64,000 nucleotides of DNA from Acanthornis magna (taxonomy: Eukaryota > Chordata > Aves > Passeriformes > Acanthizidae): the NCBI GenBank assembly GCA_036785705.1, contig JAWUZG010000138.1, forward strand, positions 124,001 to 188,000, in the 5' to 3' direction. A program made the position numbers and the translations under genes. The notes beneath the pieces are model-generated. The model was given only the letters and a program-made list of their open reading frames with translations. It did not search any database and was not told where the DNA came from. Shown in pieces: positions 26,380 through 39,600 of the stretch (positions are counted from its first letter, which is position 1; each line of letters opens with the position of its first letter).

Positions 26380-26530
26380 CAATAATGAATTTGTAAATTA
26401 AAGTTTGCTTTGCCCTTGAGTCAGAGCAATTAGCATCGCACAACCCCTTTTGCAGAGCAGTGATGTGAGACTTCTCAGACGCTGCTCATTGTTGCAGCAG
26501 TCAATAGCTTACTCTGGGGAGTGCATTGTG
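26380..26530. promoter_or_regulatory. Possible enhancer-like block with AP-1/MAF-type site
   Basis: An exact AP-1 word TGAGTCA (26417-26423) sits in the context TTGAGTCAGAGCA, close to a half-MAF recognition element. A CAATTAGCAT homeodomain-like word follows, and AATTTGTAAATTAAAG precedes it. The block is non-repetitive and lacks an open frame of interest. The enhancer reading is inference. Confidence 0.25.
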
Positions 26531-28429
26531 CACCACAAACAACAGCTCAGACCAACTCGAGCACAGCCCGGCTGAGTAAAAGATGCCTCAGGTTCCCCCG
26601 GCTGCCAGCTCTGACAGAAGCATCAATTTAACAGCCTCAAACACCCAGGGGCAAGGGCAGGATGGGAAGGGCTGTAGGGCAGAGCTGTGAGCAAGGACAG
26701 TCAGCAGGGCAGGGCAGAGCAGCCCAAACCCTCACCTGCTGCTCCTGCACCCTCCAGCCTCCCCTTCCCACATTTATCTCAGCGAAAGTGGCCCGAGTGC
26801 TGCTGTCACCTCGAGCTCTGAATGTGCCCATACTTCACCATTAGCACACGAAGTGACAAGGCAGGTTATATTCAGGCATCCTAATTCACGGATTTATGGA
26901 GAGATCTGACAGCATCCTCCTCTGTGCTCATCAACACCTGACAATAAAGGTGCCCTAATTGACTCCCATCCAATATTCTTCTCTTCATTTCTTTCACAGT
27001 CTATATTTTTTTTCTGTCACAAACCAGGACCTTGTTCTGGGACATTTATTGTGCTGCTACACATCCAGTTTTCCTGGGCAAAGGGCAAACTGAGGACAAA
27101 CACAGCACAGGCACAGATTCTCTTAAAGCAAAGAGGACTTATTGCTCCAACAGAAAATACTGAAAACAGAAAATTCTGTATATTTATATCTGTATTGCAC
27201 CTGAATACCTTCCAGAACAGGATCACTACTGTCATTGGAGACAGCCAAGTTAACATGAGGATCATTTGAGAGCAATGCTTGCATGACCCCAGCCAGAAAA
27301 CAAGACTAGCCAAAAAAAGCCCTGCTGCCACCATTATGCCCCCAATTGAAATGCCCTCCAACAAGGCATGGCAAAGAAATTGAATCCATGTGAGGTTCCT
27401 GCACAACTGTAGATATCACTGATCCTCAAGCTCATGCCTGAGGCCACAGATCTGGGAAGGGAGATAAAGCCTGACAAATCAAATTAGGACTGCAAATGCT
27501 CCTGTGCTTAGAAAGGAGAATCCCCGAAGAAACTTGGATAGAGACTGGAATAGCCATGACACTGAAACTGTCCAAGTGGTAGAATCTGAACCTCAGAAAT
27601 TTTAAATAAATCACTAAATAAATAAATTGCAGTGGTGGAATCAATTAGACCTCAACAATGTTATTAAAACATGCAGATCTGAATAAAACGTACAAAAGAG
27701 AAATTAACTTGATTCATGGTGGATCGCAGCCTTCTTGGGTGGTAAGAAGAGAGCAGATGACCTCTTCTTAAACGTCTTTTCTTAAAAAAGAAAAACATAC
27801 CAAGATTATTGCACAGAAAGGTGTAATGAAATCAGTTGCTTTAAGACTGGAAAGACTAGAAATACAATTCCTCCATCTTTTTTCTTTGCTGATAAACTTC
27901 ATTACATTGTTTTGACACGTCATCTGGCAAGACCACCACCCTAAAAAACAGGAAAAACAGATTCCTTGTTTCGGATTTGATGTGAATAAAGCCCCAAAAG
28001 TCAAATCCTTCCTATTGCAACACGATCCAGAACACACCTCCCACATTATTTCCCAGGCTCAGCATGACAAAAACAATTAATGTAATGGCTCCACTGATGC
28101 TCACAAGCTTCACCCATTTATTTCACAGTGAAAAAGGATTGTGGTGAAAACAGCTTACCTCTAAAGGTCAGCAGGATGCATGAAAAGGGATTTTTCCTGA
28201 AAGACCATATTGTGGGGACACACAAGCTTCAAGGTCTTGCTGGAGTCTGAACTACACCAAGGTGAAAATTGTACAGTCCTGAAAATGAGTAAACTCTGGG
28301 AGATGAACAAAGAAGGAACAAGAGAGAAGAAAATACAACTTCTGAGGCTGGAGTGGAGGGTCATTGGAGCATTGAAGCTTTAATTAATGGCCTTTTCCTG
28401 GCAGAACTGCAGAGAGAAAAACATAGCTG

Positions 28430-28530
28430 TAGCGCAGCAGTAGCACAGTCATTTGCAAGTCTGCACTTCGGATTGCCATGCAATAGCCAAGACTAATTAC
28501 AGAGTTTCCACGTTTATTGTAACCTTGGGA
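28430..28530. promoter_or_regulatory. Possible regulatory block with TAATTA core
   Basis: The segment combines ATTTGCA, GCCATGCAATAG and a homeodomain core CTAATTA (28493-28499) within about 60 bases, in otherwise unique sequence. No repeat or gene explains it. Conservation is untested. Confidence 0.2.
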
Positions 28531-29266
28531 TACACTCACCTTGCTGTGCTGCTTTAAAGCACACTGCTCAAAGCACTCTTCTCTGTCAGCATTGCCAGCA
28601 GGACTTAAAAGCCAATTTTATCTTCCAAGTTTGACCTTCTTCTTCTTCATGATTAGATATGATTTTACATCATGGTAAGAGTCAAGAGCTGTCCCCCAAA
28701 ATTCTGGAAAAATCAGTACTGTTGGAGAATTCCTAACTAGCAAGGACAAAGCCCAGCTTTCGATGTGGGGGATTTTCTCCTGAATGGACAATGCACACAG
28801 CACATGTACATTCTCAGCAAGCAGCAGGTGGGGGAATAATGCCCTCAGAGTTATTTCCAGACCTTCTGTTGGACAAGTGGTGCCTGATTGAAGTTGATGC
28901 AGAATAGGACTCACCAACCTTTCAAGCCTCAGCATGAAATAGTCACCAAGAAATGTATTTGTAACGACACCCAGCAACTGCCATCTATGTCCAAAAAGGT
29001 CCTTATCTCCCTTTGAATTCGAAATTACAAAAATTAGTACTATGGTATCATAGTAATTGGTTCAGAGTTCGTTTTACTCGTTCTCCCTCATCTCACACCC
29101 AAATTATTGTAATGACTCTTTGGGATGTCCCCAAAGGCTACCAGATCAAGTGCTGGACACTGATAGTTGAAAAAGAAATCACCTGGGCAAGAGCCCTAAG
29201 GATGAAAGAACAAGGCTAAACTGAAAAGGGAGAGATGAATTAAATACAAAATTCTCCCTCAGCTTG

Positions 29267-29292
29267 CTTAGGTAGACCTTAGTCTACCTAAG
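29267..29292. repeat. Perfect 11-bp inverted repeat (hairpin)
   Basis: CTTAGGTAGAC (29267-29277) and its exact reverse complement GTCTACCTAAG (29282-29292) are separated by four bases (CTTA). The stem has 11 pairs and no mismatch. It lacks a T-run after the stem on the plus strand and is too short for a microRNA precursor. Its role is unknown; it may be a chance or palindrome-forming event. Confidence 0.9.
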
Positions 29293-29413
29293 ACCAGGAC
29301 ACAGAATAGATACGAAAAGATTTAATAAATCACCTCATGATCTCTGCAGGTTAAGGAAATGTTTCTACCTAATCAGAACCTCCAATACGTTTTTAAAATA
29401 TTATCTTCTTTTC

Positions 29414-29431
29414 TTTTTTTTTTTTTTTTTT
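29414..29431. repeat. Poly-T tract
   Basis: An uninterrupted run of 18 T follows a TTCTTTTC stretch. No retroposon body ends at it, so it is read as a simple homopolymer tract. Confidence 0.9.
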
Positions 29432-30645
29432 CATTCCCATCCTTTCCAAGCAATAAGTACAACTCGGGATTCATGAATAATTAATGCATCTCTCCCATTT
29501 GATCCTTTGGAGCAAAGCGTTTCCTGAAATTTACCTGTCAAAAATGTTGCCCATCTGATATGTTTTCTAACACCAGAAAGCAGAAAAACAGAAATGTTTT
29601 GTCTGTGTTGCTTTGACTTTTGAAATAAGGCCATTAGCTTAGTTTTCAAAATGTCCATGTCGGGCTTCACAACAGCCTTTGTAAGCAGTGCTCTTTTGTG
29701 TCTCCACGGCAATAGCTCTTTTTCAGCCTCTTCTAGTCAAAAGCACAAAATCCCGTTTCATCCATTTTTTATGCTTTTAATTGATAAATGAGGGCTACAA
29801 CATTTAGAGATTATTTCAGTCTGTGTTACAAAAACAGAACACTCGAAGGGTCTATCGAACATGTTCAGCAAAAGAAAAAAAAACAACCCACAAAAATAAA
29901 CTCTGAGCAAGTATTCCCACTGGGATAGTTTCCAGCCTCCTGAAACAAAAATTAAATGCTCCCTTTTTAAGAAGGGATTCTTTTGAGCAGGTGACTTGTG
30001 AGAACTTCCCTACAACAGAGACAACAGGAACCCCAAGGAGCTGGAACTCCATTTTTAGGGTGAGATCAACAGCCCATGAGCCTTGAATTATTTTAATTCT
30101 GATGGAGTCAGACGAGAAGGAAGAAGGAAGGTACATTTAAAGAAAATTACTAAGGTCACTTGAGGTTTGTTGTCAGTGCAATTATGTTTATTCACTAAGC
30201 ATCCAAGAAAACTTCCAAAACTAATAAAGACAGGTCTGTGTAAGGACATTCACAGAATGAGGCTGTTTGTGCTCTCCAAACCAGCTCCATTTCAGCTGGG
30301 CTTTTCAAGACAGCTGAAGGAACCTCAGAGCCTAAATCCCACAGGGGCAACCTTATTAACATGGGCTCTTAGAAATACTCTGTTTTTCTTACAAGAACAT
30401 GTATGCATTCTAGGCTCATGTGTTTTCAAGGAAAATTCAATCTCTTTGTCCTCATTCAGAAAGATTCTTGAAATGCTAAACAGAGAGATCAGTTCTGCTT
30501 TTTTTCAGAATAAAACCAAACACCAAACCAGGCTCTGTCTGGCCTGAGTGTGCATGGCAGGAGGAGGGTGTGCAGTGAGGACCTCATGACGTTCAGGGCT
30601 CAAAGCAGATCCCTCTCTCTAATAAAGTCTGAATTTGGCAACAAC

Positions 30646-30812
30646 TGTGTGTATGTATATATATATGTATATATATATATACACATATATGTGTGTGTGT
30701 GTATGTATGCATGTATGTATATATGTGTATATATATGTATATATGTGTGTGTATATATTTATATGTATGTATATATTTTTATATATATGTATATGTGTAT
30801 ATAAATATATAC
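30646..30812. repeat. TA/TG compound microsatellite
   Basis: About 165 bases consist almost entirely of alternating purine-pyrimidine TATA, TGTG and TATG units with interruptions (GCATG, TTTATA). Frames running through it encode artificial Tyr/Ile/Cys/Val strings and are not genes. Such alternating tracts can adopt non-B DNA and are usually length-polymorphic. Confidence 0.97.
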
Positions 30813-30904
30813 AAAACTATTTAGATAGTAGGGGCTTTTTCCCCCACCACTTTTCAGCCACACAAGAATCCCTACATAAGCAATGTAATTGCTGCCCAAA
30901 ATGG

Positions 30905-31110
30905 CAACACATGCTCTGCAATTATCATTAGAGTTAATTAAGGCCTCTAAGCAGTAGGCAGCTTGAATTGCTGTTTACTCTCAAGTCTCTGAACATGCTG
31001 CAGGTAATTGAAAGTGAAGCATCAACCCAATATTGTTGATTTTCTTATTGGCGAGACTTTGATAATTTGCTTTTGGTCATCCCATAGTTCTAAAAATAAA
31101 AGATTAATTT
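30905..31110. promoter_or_regulatory. Homeodomain-word-rich block, possible developmental enhancer
   Basis: Immediately downstream of the TA/TG microsatellite, 200 bases hold a dense set of words bound by homeodomain and SOX-type factors. These include CAATTATCATTAG, GTTAATTAAGG (30933-30943), CAGGTAATTGAAAG, CAATATTGTTGATT and CTTATTGG. The sequence is non-repetitive and lacks a coding frame. This composition is typical of conserved noncoding enhancers near developmental genes, but no alignment is available, so function is inference. Confidence 0.3.
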
Positions 31111-33579
31111 TCTCTGAAGGCCTGAATCTCCCCTTTTCACATCCCACTGAGGTATTTTCACATTTCTGAGGCCTTTACTGTACTGAATCTTTGATGTTCT
31201 AAGAGAACCAGGTCCAAAAGGAGATTACATTAAAAAAAAAAAATCTCCTGTGTATAGGAAGGAAAAGTTTTTTCTGCATTTCAGAGCACTGGCAGCAGGT
31301 ACCTAGGGCAGGTGTCTGTACCCCAAGATGTCAGCCAGAATGGGAGGGAGGCACAGGATTTGACAAATCAGTTTGGATAATCAACTGGAAGAAATCAATT
31401 TTGGCAAGACCTGAGTATCCTCTGTTTCCATTTGAGCAGAGGAGAGAAAGAAGTGCTCAACAACTCCGTCTGTCAGGACAAAATATTTACAAAATTGACA
31501 CTCAGAGAAACGAGATTCGCCTAAAAGCAGAATCTTCATCCCACAACAAGGACTGAGGGCTGTGGTTTCTGATCTAGCCCTGAAACCAGCTCCACATCTC
31601 CATTCTGCTTCCCAGGACACATGCTCAGGACTCTGCTCCATGAAAATTGGTGGTCTGGAGCTCAGAGTGACCCAGCCTGGAGTAGAAAGACCCAAGTAAT
31701 TTAATTTCTGCTCTGCATGGAGACTGATCCCTGCTGTGCCTTGGTTCTCCCACCCCACAAACTGAGGAGCACAGCCAACACTGCTGCAAAAACACCTCCC
31801 CACCCGAAATGCCCTCACCATCATTCTCAAAACCAACAGAACTGAAGCACACTACTGAGTTTGACTCACAACTTCATAACCTGTTCTAGGCACACAGAGG
31901 GGAAAAAACACTCACCAAGCATCACTTGAGAGCACTTAGAGAAGTCTGAGCCCCCAGAGAAGTCTTGGCTCACTTTCTATCTTCATTTCCTTTGCTCCCA
32001 TTATCCCCAGAGAACACACTCCAGAGCTCAGCTGTCTCTGAATTAACCCTTCCTCCAAGTCATGCTGATAACTTTATACAGATGCCATGCTACCCAGAGC
32101 AGACATTTGGTGCCTCCCTTTCTCACAGAAACGCTATTCTCTCTCTTGTTTCCTGGTAAAGCAGCAGAAAGGTTACAATTACACCAATATTTCGCTACCA
32201 GCCATGGAAACCTGAGCAGGTTCTACAAAAACACCTGAGGTCAGCTGCTGGCAATGAACCTCTGCTGGCTCCTCTGCAATTTTAAAACACTTTGAAGGCT
32301 GCTGATGCCAACGTGATGCTGAGCACAGAGCTATTTTGGGGCTGAAAGGGGCCCTGCCAAAGGACAGCAGTGGTCACTTAGCAAACACAGGCTCCTCCAA
32401 CTCCATCAAAATCATGTCTTCCAGACTTCCTTCCTGCCCTAACCTCTTCAAACTTCAAGCAAAGTACACAAGGAAGCCACATCATGGTGTACACCACTCC
32501 CCTGGAGGGGGGAATTGCTGATGGCAGCCTCACTGCTGTCACCCAAACCAAATGCTTCAAAGGCAGCTCGAAGTAAACCTGGAGAAGATGTGGCTTTAGA
32601 GCTGTGATGCTGGAACCACCACCTTAAAATGAGGTTAAAAGCAGTAACAAAGAGGGGTCTTGGCACAGGCTTACAATACCTTCTCACTTTATCCTGGAGG
32701 TTCCTGTGTCAGAGCACCACAAACACAGAGCTCTGCAGTGCCCTGGAGGGGCTGAGAGCTGCTGAGATCAGCTGCAGGCAGAGGCAGGTTGGGGTGTGGG
32801 CACAGGGCTGCCCTTGGGGCTGGGGTTCCAGGGTGGGAAACCATCAGGCAGAGCTTTACCAGTACAAAAAGAGGAGGTCAAAACAGAACATCCTGGCTGG
32901 AAGGGTCTAGGCAAGTCAGCCTGGGCAGTCTGAGCTTCTCTGAGAACTTTGCAGCTCTCCCTGCAGAGACCTGACCCTTTAGAAATGGAGTAAACACAGA
33001 AAATTCACCCAGCTTTTTCAACTTGAGATAGAAGGGGGAAAACTCTGCCTTAACTCTGCCTTAGCCATTAAGAAAAATGTTCTCCCTGTCTCTATTAATT
33101 TCCTCCTCAACCACAAAGCTGATTTTCCAACAAAAAGCTGCAGGGAGTGACTTAAAAATAAATTAGTTTGTAAAAAGCACAGATGAAACATTACCTGGAC
33201 ACAGGAAAGCACTGCTCCAGGAAGATCAAACCCCAAATGCTGCTGAAAACAAAATGGGTTTTAATGAATGGCAGGTCTTAGGTCAGTAATAGACAGACAG
33301 ATTAGTGGAAACCTGATTAGATCAAAGTCTCTGAACATGGCTTAGAGACCACCACATCTGGGCATGGTCACTGAAACCTGAAGGCTGAAGTCTGTGTTAA
33401 GAAGAATCTTTTTGTGTGTGTGCCTTTAATCAGAAGAGAAAGAAAAGCTGTTTGAAAAGTGCTTTGACAGGTGTGAGGAAGATAAGTTGGAAGCAGATCA
33501 CAAAGACAACAGTGTTTGATAAAGAGGAGACTGGGGATTATCACCACAAATATGCATCAGCTCCATTCTGTACAGCAAA

Positions 33580-33655
33580 GCATGTCATTATTAATAATAC
33601 TACTTATCCCTCTTAAAGCATTTTAAGCTTTCAAGTGCTATACAAATACTAATCA
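33580..33655 (+). mobile_element. Ancient L3/MIR-type tail remnant (front half)
   Basis: The sequence reads as a degraded copy of a 3' tail found in very old amniote LINE/SINE copies. A run of ATTATTAATAATACTA is followed by ACTTATCC, an AAAGCATTTTAAG segment, and AAGTGCTATACAAATACTAAT, matching the usual order of an ATAATAATACTTAGCAC start and a GCGCTTTACAAA core. The downstream half (the GAGGCACAGAGAGG part) is missing here but is seen at 54731-54845. Confidence 0.45.
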
Positions 33656-36600
33656 CTAAGCAAAGGTGCCAAAGAATCCTTTCCATATCCTGCTGATTGC
33701 ACAGACTGAAAGCACAATAAGCACAATGGGTACTTAATGTACAGACGAACACAGCCTGAACAATCACCGTAGTTCACAATGTTGCCAAAAAGATTGTGCC
33801 CCAAAGGGAGAGATATTAGTGTGCATCCATTAGGAAACAGCACTTACCTGGTTCTGGGGAGCAGCAAACTTGGAGGGAGCAGCTGATACTGCTGGGAGGG
33901 AGGTGGAGCACAGAGGGGAAATCTACAACATAGGATATGAGGACAAAAGCCTCCTCAAAGGAGGAAACCTGGGGAAACTTTGCAGATGTTGTACTAGAGA
34001 GCAAAAAGTGAAGCTGGGACAAAAATTCAAGAGCAAAAGTGATGTCATTAAAGCAGCCAAGGAGGAAGGTGCTGGATCTTAGCAGCTCCACTTTATCAGA
34101 AAGGGGAGGAAAATCAAATAAGCAATTGGAAGGGCTGGTCAGGACACGGGCTCCTTCCTTGGCAATGGGAATGAGGAACAAATTATATTAATTTTAGGTA
34201 ATGATGGGAAACTGTTGCCAAATTTGGTGAACACTGGTTAGAAATCTCACATGAATGAATCCTTTCTAGTCCTTGAGTGCTCAGGCTGCCCAGCAGTGCT
34301 TTCTGCAGGAGTGCTCCAACAGAATGCACAAAAAGCCAAAGTCGTCATCACAGAGCCATCCTTCTCACAGCAACACAGAGAATAACCAGAATTCCTACTG
34401 CTCAAATGTTAATCTCTGCAGCTGCTGACCCTCCCAGGAAGGGCTGCAGGGTCCCCCCAGCCTGTTCAGGGGCACAATGTGGTTTTTGGTACAAGTGCTC
34501 TGCATCGAGGTGAGCTCTGGCCTAAGCACCCATCTGCCACCAGGGCTGGTAAAAATGCTTCCTCATCTTAAGCCATCTTTCCTGCTCTGAGGGTACCACA
34601 AACCTCAGCTTTCTGGCCTCAACTTTTAGTCAAACATGAACTGAAAACTCAGTTGTTGACAAACATGTCCATATTTCTAATGCGGGAAGAACAGAGAGAG
34701 CCCCTGCTCTGATCCTAAACCAGAAACTGTATGAGCTGCTGGAAAAGTGCAGAGCAAACTTAAGTGCACATTTCAGGCAAATCCCATTCAAATCCCTCCA
34801 GAAAAGGGCTGTGTTTTCTCCGAGGAAACAGGGAGGTAGACCTCAGCCCTGGATTAAATGAAATTATCTCATAAACATTTGTTTCCTTATCTTGTGTTTC
34901 AGTTAATACAGGAGAAGCTACAGAAACCACAAAGAGACTCTTCCATGCAGAATGGGGAAACACAAACAGTGAAGAGGTCCCAACTTTTTTTTCCCCTGAA
35001 GCTCTGGCAAAGCATTTTGGCCTTCAGGGAGGAAAAATCATAACTTTCTGCATTAAAGATGATAAGGCACAAGTCATGATAAGGCATCAAGTTTTTTATA
35101 CCTGTTTAGCAATTCCCAGTGCTTTTTACTTGAAAATACTCGTGTGGTAGATTTAATTAGTTTGACTTGTAAAAATTTCCTGAGGTTAAGGGCCTTCAGT
35201 TATCTCAGGGACACCCCTATGAGTAAAGCTTAATGAGATATGTATCCATGGCTCCCTCTGAAAGTTTTGACCCTTTTCCCCCCATTTTTCTGAACAAACT
35301 AAGCAGGATGTTAGTGAGAGGGAGAAGAAAAGAACTGATGGATGACAGAGAAATAATTCTTTGGAGATGCTGAAGTCTCACCCCTTGTTATCTGCCTGTC
35401 AGGAATTCAGCCCCATTCCCTGAATGCACACGGTTAAAACACCAATATTTCCAAGACACCACATTCGAGTTTGGGTTGTGAAAAATCAGGTTGCACTTAC
35501 TGAATCTCCAACCGACAATTTCCTCATTCGTGTTGCTATTTGGATGTCAGAGATTTGCTCAGGACTCCGAGTCCAATAGGCATCAATGTCACTGGGAACA
35601 GTTGTGTGATCACCCACGGGGTCTGATTATACTTCAGCTCCTGTCCCTCCTCACACTTGAAATGGCCAGGGCATGGCAGGACCAGCTCGTGCCGTGAAGG
35701 AAAGTCAAAGCAAACACCACGAGCAGCTGCCTCTCATTCACTGTGTAGGAAACTTGGGCAAAGGCTGACACATTTTACCAAAGGAATATTTCTTATTTTT
35801 CTGTTCTATCTCCCTTGCTCAAGTGGTTGATCCTAATCACTGTTTCTGGTAATTCACTGCTTGTAGTTTTCATTCTCAAATCTGATATTTCCCAAATCCC
35901 TGCTCATCAGAGAGCTGCCATCTACACGTTGTGCTGTGTCTTCCCTGGGATTGCAGAAATCCTTTGCCCTTCCAAAAAAGCTCCACACTTCTGAGCTACA
36001 GACAGCAATACCACCAAATTCCTCCAGTGCCCTTGGATGTGTTTTGGATGTTTAAAATTCAAGGGAACAGCTGTCAAGTGAGATGATAATTGTGCTGTCA
36101 GCATACCGAAGGAGAATTAGTGAAATTACCCTCCAAAGAATGTATGCTGCATAATCTTGTAAGAAAAAAAAAATAAAAATAGGTTTCCTTATCACATAGA
36201 AAGGGAGAGGTCTGAAATAGGAAACATTTGTCTGAAATCAATGCTATCTGAAAGATGAAGTGAACCACATGCATTGCTGGAAGCTATGACAAAAGAGACA
36301 CAGGAGAGGCCAGCTGAGGCCACCAGGGACCATGGCAGCATAGTGGCATCACTGCCAGACTCAGAGCTTTGGAGAAAGACTCCAGGCAGCAACTGCACTG
36401 CTGTGACCCTCCAAAGAGGCACTGAAAATCCCTACATGTTCCATTAATGCCCCTTACTTCAGTATGACATTGCAGAGACGTCTAAAGAACCCCCACATCT
36501 GTTAAGCTGAGAACTGGGTTCTGTTAGACTCTCATTCCCTTATTTTCTGATTTGGTACAAAGCCGTCCTGGCCCAGAAGAGGTGATACCAAGCTCTGGTG

Positions 36601-39600
36601 ACACCATAACACAAAAGGAATCCAAACCCCTCTGTGGCCACTGAAAGTTCCAGGACTGATATCTCCAGCAAAATCTCAAAGGAGACTTCCACTTCTAGGA
36701 AAATCTCAAAGAGCTGTAGCAGAGATGAGCAGGGAATTCCTAAATTCCCACAAGGTGGTTATGGCACTGAGCCAGGGGGATTGAAATAAAATAAGGATCA
36801 CAGCAACTCATTAAAAGACAAACTGCTCAAATAGGCAAACATTTTTCAACACAGTCCAGCTTCAAATACGTGATTTACCTTCTCCAACTGGAAAAAAATC
36901 AACGGTAATTTTCATATTTTGTAGAAAACCTTATTCCAGCAGAAACGAGAAAAAGACGAAAATTGGGAAATGACTTGTGAAACGGCTGCATTTGTCCTGT
37001 GGATTTTCCAGCATCATTTGTACAGAGCTGAATGCTCCCACTGCCCCCCCAGGATCAAAGACTCCAGGGCAGCTTTCACACTGAAATATTCCTCATTATT
37101 TCTCATAATGCAAAAGTAGAAATCAAGCCCTCCTTTTCAGTTACTAAACAATCATTAATTGTGATTTCTGCTGCATTTCTATTGCTTCCACCCCCATTGA
37201 AATCACTGACCTGAAGAAAGGTTTTTCCTCTCCATCACAACCTCTCAGTAATGGGACAAGATCCAACCAGAGGCTTCACAACTCAAAAGTTTCCACACTT
37301 TCCCAAGATTCACAAGGACTCTGGAAAGAAAATAAAAAGGTCTCATGCATGCTAGACATAGGGACTTGAAAGTGGAGAGAAACACTGTTTTCCATGGATG
37401 GGCACGGACTGGCCTTTGGGACAGGGGACACATTGAAAATTAGAAACTGGAGCAAGGATGAGAAGCAGCAGAACTAGAAGGAAATATTCATTTTGGTTAA
37501 AGGTAACTATAAACAAAACACACCTAAAACAGCGTTAAAGTGAGAGGCAGAAAGTGTCTTTATTTTAGGGGGCAAAAAAGGAATTCTTCATCTGAAGGAT
37601 TTTGACAGATGACAGCCAATGTCAGAGCAAGACTTTGAAAAGCAGAGTCAGAACAAGAAGCCTTACAGAGCCCCCATGTCACGTTCCTTACTTAAAATTT
37701 ACATCACATTCAGAGATTTTTGTTCAGAATTAGATACCAGGCTTTGGCTCGATAGTAGAGCCGTAATTTCTCACAATGAAAATAAGGCCATCCCATTTTT
37801 TAGCAAAACTACCTTCTCTGAGGGAGCTGGACTTGAATCTGCTCCATTTTTTTCTCCCCACAAAAATGCCCGCACTTGGTTGAAAAACCTGTGGTTTCTC
37901 CTTGTGTTTTTTGGAAAAAGTCAATATTTTCTGCTGGAAAAAAGAGTGAGGAGGGAGGAAAAAAAATGAAAGAAATCATCACTTTCCAACCAGCAGTTCC
38001 TGGCTGGGCCAGAGTCTGCATTCAATGGGCACAGGAAAAAAGGGGCAGATACCAGAGAACCATCCCCAAAACCAGCTCTACCCAAAGCCTCTCCAGCTGA
38101 TTCTCTCCTTCATTCTCCAACTCCTCTTTGGAGAGATTACTTACTCCACCTCAACCCCCTTATGATGCTACACCATCAATGACTGAGTTCTCGTATCAGC
38201 TCAGTTGTCTGTTCCCAGTATCTTCTGCTGCCTTATGATTTTTTTCCAACATGGCTCTTCTTTTAGTAGAAATCTGTTTCAAAGAGTTTTACAATAATAC
38301 TTTGCACTTTCAGATTTTGAAGAATGGAAATTATTTCACCTTCGCAAGACTGATCCTTAGCAAAAGCACCTTGCAGACAAAAGGCTGGAAACAGAGAGAG
38401 AGATGAATGAAATATAAAGGACAAAGAAAGTGCATCTGTGGCTGTAACTTATGCTGAAGTAAAAAATCCTTTAGAACTCAGCCAGGTTAATTATGCATTG
38501 TATTCAATGACTTTCCATTCATTTTTACAGGCTTCCTGTAGAAGACAGCTATTATAAAAACCTGTGGAAAGGAAACACACAGTTTTAAGCTGCCCCTTTT
38601 ATTGCCATTTCCATGGAATAAGAGAAAGGAGGATGGAGAGGTCAGGCACAGACCACAAGAATGCTGTGGTAAAGCAGCTGCTCAAAGCCATCCCAGGAAG
38701 CCAAATAACCAAATGAACTGATATATTCAGACAAATGGGAGCTAGAAGATTTGTTGGAGTGTCTACACAGACAGAAACCCAAAAGACACGTTTCCACCTT
38801 TGGAGGTTTCGTCTCCATCAGACCCAGATTTTAGGGGAAAGGCCGCAGAGCAGCATGGGGCATCATCCAGACCCATAGGAGAAAAAATAATAAAACCAAA
38901 TCAGTGTCCAAATGTGTTTGGAGCAGCAGCTGCTGATGGGCACACACCAGCAAGGGGAAAACAGTCTCCAGGTCAGGATTCTTTCCTAGTCAGAACTTTT
39001 GAAGATTATACTGCTAAAAGGAACATGTCGCTCTATTTATCTGACTCTGCAGAAAGATTGGGTTGGGTTTTCTTAAAATCATCATTCCACTCCAATTTTC
39101 CTCTTCCTATTGATGCTCACTCTTCCCAGCAAGTGGCATTACAGATCAAGCTTGCAGCCTCTCATCTACACAACTTCCTGGCCTGGGAAAAGCAATCTTG
39201 GAAGGATTTATTATTCCTGCCCCTTATCAGTGGAAAGCAGGTGCAAGAGAAGCATCCATAATCACAGAGGGACTTTCCATTTGGAAAACCTCCCCTACTC
39301 TCACAGCATAGTGGATAACCCTTTTGTCTTAGATTTGGTTCCTGAAACTACTCAAACACATTTAGGGTGTTTCAGCCACATAAAAGCAGAAAATATACAT
39401 ATGTGTGTTCATATGCACATCTGTGGGTGGTCATATATGATATATACATTTCCTCTGGAAATTTCTAGGCTGAGCATTAGATATGTACATATAACTGAGA
39501 ATTTCATTTGTTGTAACCAGCCCATAATATTGAGAAATATATTTATGACTGTCTGAAGTGCATGTGGAAGATTAACAGCCCTGAAAGAGCTGCTGGAGCT

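Larger units (their letters stand above)
25286..30645. other. Gene-free unique sequence
   Basis: This stretch is AT-rich with no recognised exon, RNA gene or transposon. A hydrophobic minus frame (27017-27406, 129 codons) looks like chance translation of AT-rich DNA. Supported contents are possible regulatory blocks at 26380-26530 and 28430-28530, a perfect hairpin at 29267-29292, and an 18-base T run at 29414-29431. Confidence 0.55.

Noticed and set aside
27017..27406. 129-codon hydrophobic minus frame suggesting a membrane protein
   Set aside because: Hydrophobicity follows from T-rich codons in AT-rich DNA; no family motif or exon boundary is seen.
30550..30931. Open frames of Tyr/Ile/Cys/Val repeats
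   Set aside because: They are translations of the TA/TG microsatellite.
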